Origin: Balneolaceae bacterium
GTDB taxonomy: Bacteria; Bacteroidota; Rhodothermia; Balneolales; Balneolaceae
DNA length: 64,000 bases
Direction: 5' to 3'
Assembly: GCA_020832285.1 (NCBI GenBank)
Contig: JAFIFB010000120.1
Span: 1 to 64,000 of the forward strand
Shown: positions 39,101-47,800 of the stretch, piece by piece
How positions within the stretch are numbered: the first letter of the stretch is position 1
Layout: each line of letters opens with the position of its first letter
Program-made: the position numbers and the translations under genes
Notes under the pieces: generated by a model
What the model saw: the letters and a program-made list of their open reading frames with translations, nothing else
What the model was told of the DNA's origin: nothing
Database searches by the model: none

Positions 39101-42100
39101 CCCGGCTTGGAATTATTGTACGCTGGTGGCGAAGGCACCGATGAAGTTCCCTATGAAATCGAAACCTGGGAACACCTCGATAACGTACGCCTGAACCTCG
39201 ATGCTAATTTCATTCTTGTGAACGATCTAAGTTCTTCAGATGATGATTACGATGATTTTGCATCCGATCAAGCCGATGGAGGCAACGGCTGGGTGCCCAT
39301 CGGCACAAATTCTGATCGATTCACAGGAACTTTTGACGGAGACGGGCATGAGATCGAAGGATTGTACATTAGCAGATCCAGTGTTTCTGAGCAGGGCCTT
39401 TTTGGTAGAATCCACACGGCTACGATATCAGATCTACATCTCATAAACGCTGAAGTCAGAGGCAATACGAGAAGCGGTGGGCTTGTTGGCTTTGCCACCT
39501 CAAGCAGTACCATTCAGGGTAGTTCTGCGGATGTGGATATAAGCGGCCCTGCCTATATCGGTGGTTTGGTGGGCCAGGCGGAGAATTCAGATATCATTGA
39601 TTCTTATACGTCCGGTTCGCTCTCAGGTCCAGGAACTAACTGGGTAGGTCAAAGCGGCGGCCTTGTCGGTATGCTGTTGAGTAACAGTACTATCATAAAT
39701 TCCTACAGCTCTGTCAATGCGACACGGGCCGGTACACGGGTAGGTGGATTGGTCGGGCAAATGGATGATTCCGAGATATTTGATTCCTATGCCACGGGAG
39801 ACATTAACGGGCAAGGGCCATGGAATGAATTGGCTGGTTTCGTCGGTGTTATCTTTGGGAACAGCCTGATTCAAAATTCCTACAGTTCCGGATCGTATTC
39901 AGATGACAGAATCGCCGGATTTGCCGGTAACATTGAGGATGACAGCGAAATCAGATCCTCATTCTGGAATGAAAGTGTTCAGGATGAGGGTACGACAGAG
40001 GAGGGAGTGGGGGAGAATACATCGTCAGGAACCGTTGAGGTAAACGGACTCACAGATTCTGAGATGCAGAATATATTCACCTTCTATGATGCAGGATGGG
40101 ATTTTATCGGCGAAACGGCCAATGGCACGAATGATATCTGGAAATGGAATCCGAATGATAATTCGGGTTATCCTTTTCTGAATTGGCAGGATGGCACCAA
40201 CGTCATTCCACCGCTTCTGATAAGTCTGACTCCTGAAGATGAAGCCGGCGGTGTTGCTGTTGATACAGAAATCAGCGTTACATTCAGTCTTGATATCGAA
40301 ATTGAAGATACCGGTAAAATTGACCTTAGGGATGATCAAGGCAATCCCGTCGCTATTTCGGCAACCACCGAAGATGAAAAATTAATTATCACTTCGGATG
40401 CTGGTGATCTGGAAAACGACATGAAATATACCGTCGCTATTGAAACCGGTGCTGTGACGACAATTGATGAAGCAGCCAACCGGCACATCGAATGGAGCTT
40501 CACAACGACAATGGCAGCACCGGTAGCCGACAATCAGCGTCTGCTGGTCAGCAACGCCACTGCTTTTGTATTCAGTGGAACAGACTTTGGTGTGTCTGAT
40601 GCAAACTACTCGATTAAGATCGAATCGGTCCCTGATAAAGGCACCCTGAGTGCTGAAGCTGATGATGTGCTGAGTATTATCGATATCAATGCCGATCAAT
40701 TAACCTGGGAACCCCCGGCCGATGAACACGGCTACGGGTTTACTACCTTTGAGTTTATCGTTGTCGATGAGTATGGCCAGGAAAGCGAAGAAACCTACAC
40801 CATGACCCTCGACCTGGCGGCTACCTCGGTAGAGCTGACCGCCGGCAAAGGCTGGCGCTTTTTAACCAGTTCCTCGGTTGGAGACACCTTTGAGGATTTC
40901 CTGGAACCAATCTATGTGCAAGGTGTGCCCGGCTCGAATAACCCCGGCGCGCAGGAAACCAGCCTGTACATCCTCAATCAGGAGGATTATCAGTGGGAGC
41001 TGCCCGATGGGATGGGTGAGGAGATTACACGCGGCAACGGATTTATCGTCTTCGGTTTTGAGGACGATATGCCGTCCACGCTGAGCTCCGGCGAGAACTG
41101 GGCACCGCTTGAGGATGTTTTTGAGTATGAAGGCCTGTTTTTTGATCCCGATCAGGGAGAGTTTGGTGAGAGCCACTTTTTGATTGCCAATCCGCACCCG
41201 ATCAGCCTGGACTTCTGCGCTTTTGATGAATCCAGCGTGGCCGATTACATCCAGATCTGGGACCCTTCGCACAACGATGGGGACTACCGCACACTGAGCT
41301 GCTCGAATGGTGAAGCTGAGATTGCCCCATTTCAGGCCTTTTGGATCCGCACGCTGGACGAGCAGGGTGATCCATCACTGTCCATTCCCGAGCAGGCCTA
41401 CCTGAGCGTTCCGGCCGATGAGCAGTTCAATAGATTCAAAGACATTGCGAATTCAGAAAATTCCCCCCTAAAAAGGGGGGACGAAAAGGGGGTGTCCGTA
41501 CTGGCACTTAGCGTTGAAGGCGAGTCCACGGACGATCCATTTACCAACACCACCCGCATATTATTCCACAATGAGGGCACCGAAGGGATGGACCGTTTTG
41601 ATGCGCCCAGGCTGAGCCCGCAGGGGCTGACAGAAAGATGGCTGAGCTTTTATGTGCTGGACGAGCAGGAAAGAGGCTATGCCCTGAGAAGTCTGCCGCA
41701 GCAGATTGATGAGCAGTTGACCATTCCCCTTGCAGTAGAAACCACGCAGCCGGGCGCCTACACCCTGAGGTGGGCCCTGCCCGAGGCCTCGCACTTCTCC
41801 GGCAGCTACTACTTGCGGGATACTCGTACAGGAGATCTCACCGAGCTCAACGAAGGCCAAAGCTACCGCTTTGAAATAGAGGAATCCCAAGCCGCCAAGG
41901 TTAATAACTCCACCCTAAAAAGGGGGGACGCAAGGGGGGTGTTTAGTGCCCGGGCACATGAACATGAATCCACCCCGCGCTTCGAACTCATCCTCTCCAC
42001 AGAACGACTCGAGGATAGTGATAATCGTCCCAATAGCATCACCCTGGCCCAAAACTACCCCAACCCGTTTAACCCAACCACTCAGATTACCTACGAACTG

Positions 42101-42295
42101 CCCCAAACCGAACAGGTGCGACTGGAGGTCTACGATATGACCGGACGACAGTTAGCCACACTGGTAGACGGGCAGGTATCGGCGGGTTCACATACAGTAA
42201 CCTTCGATGCACAAAATCTTGCCAGCGGGGTCTACATCTACCGACTGCAGGCCGGCGGACAACTTCTGACGAGGCAATTAACATTAATTAAATAG
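36170..42295 (+). CDS. Giant secreted repeat protein with GLUG repeats and T9SS sorting domain
   Basis: The 2,041-residue protein has a signal peptide (about 1-28, A-I-A-Q). A block of GLUG-like repeats follows. About 370-880 is a run of 41-43-residue units of the form W-x-V-T-D-S-x-A-E-G-D-I-x-I, then E-I-A-I-F-x-G. A second classical GLUG block (about 985-1300, G-G-L-V-G), an SbsA/Big-5 Ig-like domain (about 1350-1440) and a cadherin-like segment (1450-1545) come next. A Balneolaceae-style linker precedes a type IX secretion C-terminal domain (about 1955-2041: Y-P-N-P-F-N-P-T-T, G-V-Y-I-Y-R-L). It should be exported by T9SS and anchored or released at the surface, plausibly as an adhesin. 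Two short palindromic repeats are inserted in frame. The repeat block is more AT-rich than the C-terminal third. Confidence 0.92.
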   Translation: MMRSYLKYLLSTLTILLLSGQFMTAIAQTDIESWEDLANMSLSGNYILTEDLDSSTPGYNDYAGPNANSGSGWEPIGDTDNPFTGTLDGGDNSISGLRINRGTEEFVGLFSAIDGATIQNLTIDDAEVNADGGNEQVANVSILAGQGLNFTIENFTLNGKITATTDFISGNDRIAVSQIGGLVAFVPDVVDNEVTISQLNFDVDVEVTVNRDGADIDEFDAVSIGGLVGKTGENRSDYTNVWTIEDIEATGSFNLDVDGRSEFLSLLFADAISSTGEWNLSNINVDQPRMEVNGNGPTDLGIFGGRLQNSNLNNLTITDGSLIVNSLEDGGGSVRRIRRAALGVGRSGSSWEIENSGVIGNVTINGDNSVSSVGLFFGRTSREYIITDSWAEGNINITAGRDADEVGLFLGSRQNANDWEVTDSHAEGNITISAGRNVDETGIFAGSAGRGWNLTNSWAKGNINITAGLDPDNSSGDVEGIAIFVGESDSGWNVTDSWAEGDIIIENLHRDVEEIAIFTGTTESDWVVTNSYARGDITIDTVRDVEDVAIFAGKAVGNWKVENSEAEGDLLITTSEGDVDEVAIFTGDAGIDWEIINSHAKGDVTINAGGEVSEVAVFMGNSNSRWDITDSSAEGDIDITAGTHSSGRVDDIGIFAGNPGGTYNFNNSTARGNIKITNPGDVREVGIFVGDSSLDWSVIDSNAEGDITIESTGGDVYEIGVFVGDQSRNSTFTNTYAKGNIDITADQDIYMIGVYFGIMSTGLTIKNSYAMGDITANAGNELFWIGSFIGLSSPSFNIDTNISNVFSSGDITVKTSDENADFNSIGGFIGYIGDYGDESITIEDVYSYGDIAADGASSVGGLVGTILGSSATISNTYAAGEVIGNADTAGLIGLQEGANTIENSFFDKILNPGMPDEADFGKTTQEMKASDIFTTAGWDFTDTWTTASSEFSKYISYPYLQEINYDEPGAEPGVNPIPGLELLYAGGEGTDEVPYEIETWEHLDNVRLNLDANFILVNDLSSSDDDYDDFASDQADGGNGWVPIGTNSDRFTGTFDGDGHEIEGLYISRSSVSEQGLFGRIHTATISDLHLINAEVRGNTRSGGLVGFATSSSTIQGSSADVDISGPAYIGGLVGQAENSDIIDSYTSGSLSGPGTNWVGQSGGLVGMLLSNSTIINSYSSVNATRAGTRVGGLVGQMDDSEIFDSYATGDINGQGPWNELAGFVGVIFGNSLIQNSYSSGSYSDDRIAGFAGNIEDDSEIRSSFWNESVQDEGTTEEGVGENTSSGTVEVNGLTDSEMQNIFTFYDAGWDFIGETANGTNDIWKWNPNDNSGYPFLNWQDGTNVIPPLLISLTPEDEAGGVAVDTEISVTFSLDIEIEDTGKIDLRDDQGNPVAISATTEDEKLIITSDAGDLENDMKYTVAIETGAVTTIDEAANRHIEWSFTTTMAAPVADNQRLLVSNATAFVFSGTDFGVSDANYSIKIESVPDKGTLSAEADDVLSIIDINADQLTWEPPADEHGYGFTTFEFIVVDEYGQESEETYTMTLDLAATSVELTAGKGWRFLTSSSVGDTFEDFLEPIYVQGVPGSNNPGAQETSLYILNQEDYQWELPDGMGEEITRGNGFIVFGFEDDMPSTLSSGENWAPLEDVFEYEGLFFDPDQGEFGESHFLIANPHPISLDFCAFDESSVADYIQIWDPSHNDGDYRTLSCSNGEAEIAPFQAFWIRTLDEQGDPSLSIPEQAYLSVPADEQFNRFKDIANSENSPLKRGDEKGVSVLALSVEGESTDDPFTNTTRILFHNEGTEGMDRFDAPRLSPQGLTERWLSFYVLDEQERGYALRSLPQQIDEQLTIPLAVETTQPGAYTLRWALPEASHFSGSYYLRDTRTGDLTELNEGQSYRFEIEESQAAKVNNSTLKRGDARGVFSARAHEHESTPRFELILSTERLEDSDNRPNSITLAQNYPNPFNPTTQITYELPQTEQVRLEVYDMTGRQLATLVDGQVSAGSHTVTFDAQNLASGVYIYRLQAGGQLLTRQLTLIK
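41461..41494 (+). repeat. In-frame palindromic mini-repeat, copy 1
   Basis: TCCCCCCTAAAAAGGGGGGA is a near-perfect palindrome followed by CGAAAAGGGGGTGTC. It lies inside the giant gene and is translated as N-S-P-L-K-R-G-D-E-K-G-V, unlike the surrounding acidic sequence. A second copy is at 41,908. Confidence 0.8.
41908..41942 (+). repeat. In-frame palindromic mini-repeat, copy 2
   Basis: CTCCACCCTAAAAAGGGGGG followed by ACGCAAGGGGGGTGTT repeats copy 1 in the same orientation and the same reading frame, translated N-S-T-L-K-R-G-D-A-R-G-V. It sits between the linker and the T9SS sorting domain. Confidence 0.8.
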
Positions 42296-42306
42296 ATAAC
42301 AGTAGG

Positions 42307-42375
42307 GAGTATTGAGTATCGAGTATCGAGATAAATTCTCACTACTCAATACTTGCTACTCACTACTCAATACTC
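42307..42375. repeat. Hairpin of GAGTATTGAGTA repeats after the giant gene
   Basis: GAGTATTGAGTA (42307-42318) is exactly complementary to TACTCAATACTC (42364-42375), and shorter GAGTATCGAG and CTACTCA repeats lie between. It starts 11 bp after the stop of the giant gene and could end its transcript, although no T-tract follows. Confidence 0.6.
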
Positions 42376-42381
42376 AAAACC

Positions 42382-42492
42382 ATGAAAAAAAGACAGAACA
42401 AAACCGATTGGCAGACGCCAAAAATTACAGAACTAGAGATAGCAGCAGCGACGCGTCAATTGCCGGTACCGGACGAGCCGCAGCGGTCGTAG
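42382..42492 (+). CDS. 36-residue peptide with RiPP-leader-like motif
   Basis: A short open frame, ATG 42382 to TAG 42490, encodes M-K-K-R-Q-N-K then D-W-Q-T-P-K-I-T-E-L-E-I-A-A-A-T-R and a Pro-rich tail L-P-V-P-D-E-P-Q-R-S. The stretch W-x2-P-x-I-x2-L resembles the Y-x2-P-x-L-x2-L leader motif of lasso-type and related ribosomal peptide precursors. Similar small peptides of unknown role occur in Bacteroidota. It follows the hairpin behind the giant gene. No peptidase, cyclase or transporter for such a peptide is nearby, and no ribosome site is visible, so it may be untranslated or an orphan. Confidence 0.4.
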   Translation: MKKRQNKTDWQTPKITELEIAAATRQLPVPDEPQRS

Positions 42493-42539
42493 CGGGGAAA
42501 ATGGCATAAAAACAAAAAACCTGCCAGGCCGCTTTGTTA

Positions 42540-42682
42540 AACAACCTGGCAGAGTACGCAGCGGAGCGGAGTTCCTGCAAGAGTTGTGGTTTGGGGGCAC
42601 GGTTGGCTTTAATGTGATATTGGCAGTGCCTCGCGACTCTTGCAGGAGCCCGGAAAAGCACCGGGCACTCTGCCAGGTCGCT
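42540..42682 (+). repeat. Long palindromic repeat, copy E, 3' of RAYT
   Basis: All stems are perfect. The outer stem is CCTGGCAGAGT 42545-42555 with ACTCTGCCAGG 42667-42677. The inner stem is CCTGCAAGAGT 42574-42584 with ACTCTTGCAGG 42636-42646. The hairpin is GCCCGG 42648-42653 with CCGGGC 42661-42666 around AAAAGCA. It ends 6 bp from the transposase stop codon. A partial end (ACCTGCCAGGCCGCTT) stands just before it at about 42,519-42,534. Confidence 0.88.
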
Positions 42683-42688
42683 TGGTAT

Positions 42689-43330
42689 TTACTCTAAATA
42701 ATATTCTTCACCGAGCATTAGCTTAAATTCCTGGTGTGCTTCTATAAAATTCTCCCTGCCACCTAACTGTGTTAACACCTTTTCTTTCTCTAAGAAGGGA
42801 TATTCTTTATTAATTGAATGGATATAGGAGTGGTATGATGAGTATGGATAATCTGAATAGTTGTCCGTAATTCCATGATGAATTGGATTGCGATGGATAT
42901 AGCAAACAAGATGGGTGAAATGATTTTCATCCTTGATTCTTTTTCGTTTAAACGCTCCCGCTACCAGTGTTCCGGATCTCATCATTTTCGGATTGATCGA
43001 TTTTGTGAAACTATTCATCAAATGTGAAAATTGTTTGGAAGCCTGGTACGGTTTTGTGGAGTTAAAATGATCTCCGTAAAAGGAACCTTCAGGATAATTA
43101 TTTTTGATCTGTTGAAAATGTCTCACCTGCTCATCCTGACTTCTCACCCGTATCAATAAGTGATAGTGATTTCTCAACAGGCACTAAGCATATGTTTCTA
43201 CAGGGGTGAATAGGTAGTAAAAATATTTTTTGATAAATAATTGATAATCATTTTCAGACAAAAAAATATCAGCTTTACCCGCCCCGCGATTATAAATATG
43301 GTAGAAATTTCCCTCCTCAAGTGGTTCCAT
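42689..43330 (-). pseudogene. RAYT-type (REP-associated tyrosine) transposase, nonsense-broken
   Basis: The frame from ATG 43330 (M-E-P-L-E-E-G-N-F-Y-H-I-Y-N-R-G) continues to 42,689 except for one in-frame TAG at 43186-43184. The stop falls in V-E-T-Y-A-stop-C-L-L-R-N-H-Y-H-L-L. Relatives have Tyr there, so a single base change from TAC or TAT explains it. The HUH motif is N-H-Y-H-L-L, and the likely catalytic tyrosine lies in V-C-Y-I-H-R-N-P. Total length would be about 213 residues, normal for IS200-like Y1/RAYT proteins. It is bracketed by palindromic repeats E on one side and F and G on the other, as RAYTs are by REP/BIME sequences. Restart at a TTG after the stop would lack the N-terminal part. 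Confidence 0.88.
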
Positions 43331-43405
43331 CTCTTTTTTTACTTTAGATTTTTCTCGATTTAAAAAAGTAGTTTCTTGAAAGAATATTATCAAGGCCTGG
43401 AATAG

Positions 43406-43550
43406 ACAACCTGCCAGAGTACGAAGCAGAGCGGAGATCCTGGCAGAGTTGTGGTTTTAGGGTAAGGTTAGCTTTAAGGCGCTCATGGGCATTGCCTCGC
43501 GACTCTGCCAGGAACCCTTGAAAAGCACAAGGGTACTCTTGCAGGTCGCT
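43406..43550 (+). repeat. Long palindromic repeat, copy F, 5' of RAYT
   Basis: The outer stem CCTGCCAGAGT 43410-43420 pairs with ACTCTTGCAGG 43535-43545 with one mismatch. The inner stem CCTGGCAGAGT 43439-43449 pairs perfectly with ACTCTGCCAGG 43502-43512. The hairpin is ACCCTTG 43514-43520 with CAAGGGT 43528-43534. Stem bases differ from copies E and G yet still pair. It is in tandem with copy G, 6 bp away. Confidence 0.87.
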
Positions 43551-43556
43551 GTGTAA

Positions 43557-43700
43557 ACAACCTGGCAGAGTACGAAGGCGAAGCGGAGTTCCTGCAAGAG
43601 TTGTGGTGTTGGGGTATGGTTGGCTGTAAGGCGACTTTAGACATTGCCTCGCGACTCTTGCAGGAGCCCGGAAAAGCACCGGGCACTCTGCCAGGTAGCT
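43557..43700 (+). repeat. Long palindromic repeat, copy G, tandem with F
   Basis: Perfect outer stem CCTGGCAGAGT 43561-43571 with ACTCTGCCAGG 43685-43695, inner stem CCTGCAAGAGT 43591-43601 with ACTCTTGCAGG 43654-43664, and hairpin GCCCGG 43666-43671 with CCGGGC 43679-43684. It is nearly identical in its stems to copy E on the far side of the transposase. Confidence 0.88.
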
Positions 43701-43732
43701 GTAAACCTCAATACCTTTGAACCTTGTAACCT

Positions 43733-44821
43733 TTAACCCTTTACCATAGTCATACTGAGGTAATTCCAGTGTTCTTCACTCATGGTGTGGTCGGGGAAAA
43801 TGGTGATTCCTGCCGCGCCGTTTTCCATCGCGTATTCGTAGGCCTGGGAAACTTCAATGGCAGTCATCTCAGGAACATATAATCCGCAGTAGAGTGCCGT
43901 GGTCGCAGGCATTTCGCGGCGGCATTCAGCCACTGCATTACCCACCCAGCTCACCGGTTTGTGGTAGAAATGGTTGTAAATCATCGGGAAGAAAGCGTCG
44001 AGGTTCCAGTCGGGCCAGTTTTGCCGCACAAGTGAACGCGCAATATCGGGAGTGGGAAACACAGCAGCGGTTACCTTTTTACCCCGGTTACGCACGCTAA
44101 CGGCAATTTGGTTCACAAGATGTGTGACCTGATTATATCTGAACCGGTTCCAGATTTCATGATCTTCAGGTTTTTCAAGATCCATCGGGTCTTCACCGTG
44201 CAGATCCCGGAATTTACTCCGGCAGGCATCACAGTAACAGTAGTCGTATTCGGGATATTCACGATCCTGAACAATATCATAGGTAGGCTGTAGCTGGATC
44301 GGTAAAATCACATCGGGGTAGCGGATATAGTCAAGGTGAATGCTTTTTATTTCCGGTATCTCCATGATGTCATCAATCCGGTTCATCAGGTACTCTTTGG
44401 CCTCAGGCCGTGTGGGACAGAGCCATTTGTAGTAGCCGACATAGGCGGGTTTATCGATCGAAGAGTCACCGTTACGGTTTACCATAAAAAGTTCGGGATG
44501 ATTTTCGATCAGGTAGTTATCACTGCCTCGCTGAAGGGTGATAAACCAGGCGTGTACATCCAGGTCAAACTCTCCGGCCATGCGGGCCCAGTATTCATAA
44601 TTTCCTGATGGGAGAATGCCATTTAATCCGGCCCGTTTTATTCTTTCGAGCCGGCGCCGGGCTTCATCATCATCGTCGGTATGGTTGGAGATCCAGGTAT
44701 AGTCGCGGGAGTTCCAGCGCCGTCCCTGTGTCATGGCATGAAGTTTGGCTGGCATTGAACTGAGCGCTGCCATTCCGGCGGCACCGGCACCTAATTTTGT
44801 AAGGAAATCTTTTCGATTCAT
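43733..44821 (-). CDS. Glycoside-hydrolase-like TIM-barrel protein (GHL10-type), exported
   Basis: The 362-residue protein has an N-terminal signal of twin-basic type (N-R-K-D-F-L, then a Gly/Ala-rich stretch to about 30). The rest is a TIM barrel resembling putative glycosyl hydrolases of the GHL10/DUF187 kind. The signature L-D-Y-I-R-Y-P is at 163-169, followed by a cysteine cluster C-Y-C-D-A-C (195-200) that could bind metal or form disulfides. F-P-M-I-Y-N and G-I-T-I-F-P-D close the barrel. The substrate is unknown. It lies 71 bp downstream of the DUF5107/TPR gene on the same strand, which suggests a shared role in handling carbohydrate outside the cell. Confidence 0.85.
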   Translation of the reverse strand: MNRKDFLTKLGAGAAGMAALSSMPAKLHAMTQGRRWNSRDYTWISNHTDDDDEARRRLERIKRAGLNGILPSGNYEYWARMAGEFDLDVHAWFITLQRGSDNYLIENHPELFMVNRNGDSSIDKPAYVGYYKWLCPTRPEAKEYLMNRIDDIMEIPEIKSIHLDYIRYPDVILPIQLQPTYDIVQDREYPEYDYCYCDACRSKFRDLHGEDPMDLEKPEDHEIWNRFRYNQVTHLVNQIAVSVRNRGKKVTAAVFPTPDIARSLVRQNWPDWNLDAFFPMIYNHFYHKPVSWVGNAVAECRREMPATTALYCGLYVPEMTAIEVSQAYEYAMENGAAGITIFPDHTMSEEHWNYLSMTMVKG

Positions 44822-44892
44822 GTCTTGAGATAAGAATTCAAATTTGTGTGGTCATAAATTTTTTATGTGGTTGCCAATAAAAGCAAAATAGA

Positions 44893-47800
44893 TCAATCAT
44901 GTTGTAATAAGTTATTAGCGGCACGAACCGACTGTGCGAAAAGCTGCAACTGGAGATTGTCTGTGTGTTCCTGTTCGATTTGCCGGATAAGTGTTTCATC
45001 TCCTTTAAAATGAGCGTTTGCCCACTGCAATTGAACTTGATCCGGTTGTGCATTTGCCCAGTTTTCCAAGAGCCTTTCAGCTTCTTCGGACTGCCCGGTT
45101 TCGATAAAAGTGAGAATGGCGGAATAATGTCCGGCTCCCCATCGGGTTGAAAAATCTGCTGTGTAGGCAGTTATTTCACGAAAAAGTTCTTCGGCTCTGT
45201 TGCGATTATCCAGTTGTTTTTGTGCGGCAGCCTCCATGAAATTCTGGAGTCTCAGGTCTGGATCAAAAGGTTTGCCTACAGCCAGGTTTTCGGGCCATGT
45301 TCTTGCATATTCAATATATGTAAGGGCCTCATTAAACCGATCTTCTTTAAGGAGCTGTGCCGCGTGAAGTATGTTGGATTGTTCAAAGAGTGCCCTCGAC
45401 TCACCAGCTTGGTAGAACGGAAGAATTTGTGTGTTTTGAAGATGATCAGCGGCTTGTTCATAGTTACGGGTGTGAAGCAGTGCTTTTGCATAATCAATGC
45501 TGATGGCGTCAACTTCCGGGAAGTTTCGCGCGGATCGTTCTGCCGTTTCTAAAGCATCGTCCCACATGGAATGGCGCAAGTAATATGTGTTCAGGTGATG
45601 CCATGTCCGCCACTCATCTGGGGCCAGCTCTGCCGAGTATTCAAAATCACGTAAAATACGTTCGCTTTCGTAATCGAGGTCGCCGCGGAGGGTGCCTCGT
45701 GCCAGGTAGAATGGTGCATAGTCCGGGTCAAAGTCCAGGTGGTCGAAAATTTCAACTGCATCATCTTTTCGGCCGGTGCTCCAGTGAATCAGCCCCAGGT
45801 AATAATCGTTTTTCCAGGATGGATTTTCGGAAGCAGCCCATTTCAGTACCGGAATACTTTCGGGACGGAAGGGAAAAACGAGAAAGGGTGATTTTTCAAC
45901 TGCGCGGGACAAATATTCACTGCTTTGATTTTCATCTCTGTGAAGATATGCCAGCCAGTAGTCAACCATCGCTGCAGGCGGAGACTGGTTCAGTACCTGA
46001 ACGGCTTCATCACTAAAACCGAGATTGGAATAGTAAACCGCCAGTTCGAGGTACGTTTCATGAGGCAGTTCGTTGCGTATCATAGAAGAAAAGATGTTCA
46101 GATCCTCTTCATTGCCACTCAGCAGATACTGTTCAAACCGTGCGAAATGATTGAGCGGATCGATCTCAAGCATTGTTTCCAAAACGGCTACTGCCTGATC
46201 CGTCTGATTGAGTTTTCTGTGAAGAACAGCCAGAACCTTAAGTGCAGGGATTTGGCTTTGATTGTAGTGGAGAGACCGCTTTGCATAGGTTTCGGCGCGA
46301 TCGTACAGTGTTTTTTCAAGGTAAATTTCTGCCATCGAAGCGTAAGCGCCAGACCGGTGCTGCAGCGAACGTGCTGCCCAGCCAAGGGCTTCTAATGCCA
46401 TTACGGGCTGACCCATTCTTTTTTTCGAAAGTCCATAGACGTGATTGGCACCGGGGTCGTAGGTGTTTTGAGACAAAGCAATTTTGGCCTGGTGAATCGC
46501 CTTCTCATACTCGCCTTGTTTGTAGTAGATGTTAGCAAGTGTGTTATATGCAGGTGTAAAAGCCGGGTCTTTTACAAGAGCTGCATGAAGTTCCTGGTAG
46601 GCATCCGGGTAATTGCGGTCGGCAATGTGATTTATGGCATCCTGGTAGTGTTTGCCAGCGGAAGAAATTTCAGTATCAACCAGTGTTTGGAGAGGGCGGT
46701 TCAGTTTTCTGAAATCTTCACTGCTGTCATACACCAGTTTTTGATGCCCCAGTTCGACCCGGAGTTCATCATCCTGTACTTCGGTTTCAATTGTGTGGGT
46801 GAACATTTCAAGCGGGTTTAGTTCAACCGAAAGAGTTGTGCTGCCGGCAGAAGAGCGGATATGAAGCTCATCACTTACAGGCTGAAGGGCCATCAGCCGG
46901 AGTTCCGTGGAGTGGTTGTCCGAAGGGTGCAGGTGCAGCACAGCGTGAGGAGATGCGGCCGATATTCCGCCCGTTTGAACAACAGGGAACCAGATTTCGC
47001 TCCATTGTTCGGTGATGTCTGGCTGCAGAATATCGTAATTAAAAGGGGTCTCGATGCTTCGTCCGATTGCCTGGGAAAAAAGCCTGCCCGACTGAAATTC
47101 AATATATTGGCCATCTTCATCGGTCAGCAGGTCTTCCCATATACCCCCGGCTTGTGAAAGTGCCCAGATCCACAATTTTTTGCCGGGCATATCGGAGTAG
47201 AGGGACCAGTTTCCAAAACCGAAATCTTTATCATGCCAGTATCCGCCAAAATATTCGGTTTTCTGGCCCAGCACGTGGTATGATTTGCTCCCGCCAAAAT
47301 CGTTGTTTCTGTACCAGGAGAGATCTACACCATCTGCATTTACCGGCCAGGGATGGGCATCACCAGAGTGTCCCACGTAATGAGTTCCTGGATAGATCAG
47401 CTGTAAATCTTCCCGTGCTTCGGCGGCTGCATTCATCCATACATAGTTCGACTGTTCCATGGGTAGCGGATTGTACCAAAAACTCTCCGTTTCGAAATAG
47501 GCTTTATCAGCGGGAAGCGTGATCTCAACCCTCCACTCAGTTCGGGATGGCAGATCCAGTCCCCCGATTACTGTGCTTACACTGCCATCTTCGTGTTCAC
47601 GAATGAGATAATCGACCGGATGAGCTGTGGCGGGTGTGTGGCCAACAATCCCGAAATTAAATTCGATGCCCCCGGAAGTCCAGGGTCCCCGCAAAGCGAT
47701 ATCCCTGAATTTTTTTACGTGATTTTTGTAGATGAATTCATGACCGGTCGACTTTTCAATCGCTCCCCATACTTTTCCTCCCACTTCCGGTAAAATGGTT

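Noticed and set aside
43184-43186. Recoding of the RAYT TAG codon as an amino acid
   Set aside because: TAG is used as a normal stop elsewhere here (for example serA), and no suppressor tRNA or recoding structure is visible. A nonsense mutation is simpler.
4085-43700. Dispersed AACAACCTGCCAG elements as further attC sites
   Set aside because: They lack R'/R'' GTT and AAC ends in the right places, do not stand 3' of cassette genes, and one cluster surrounds a RAYT gene. They belong to a REP-like class.
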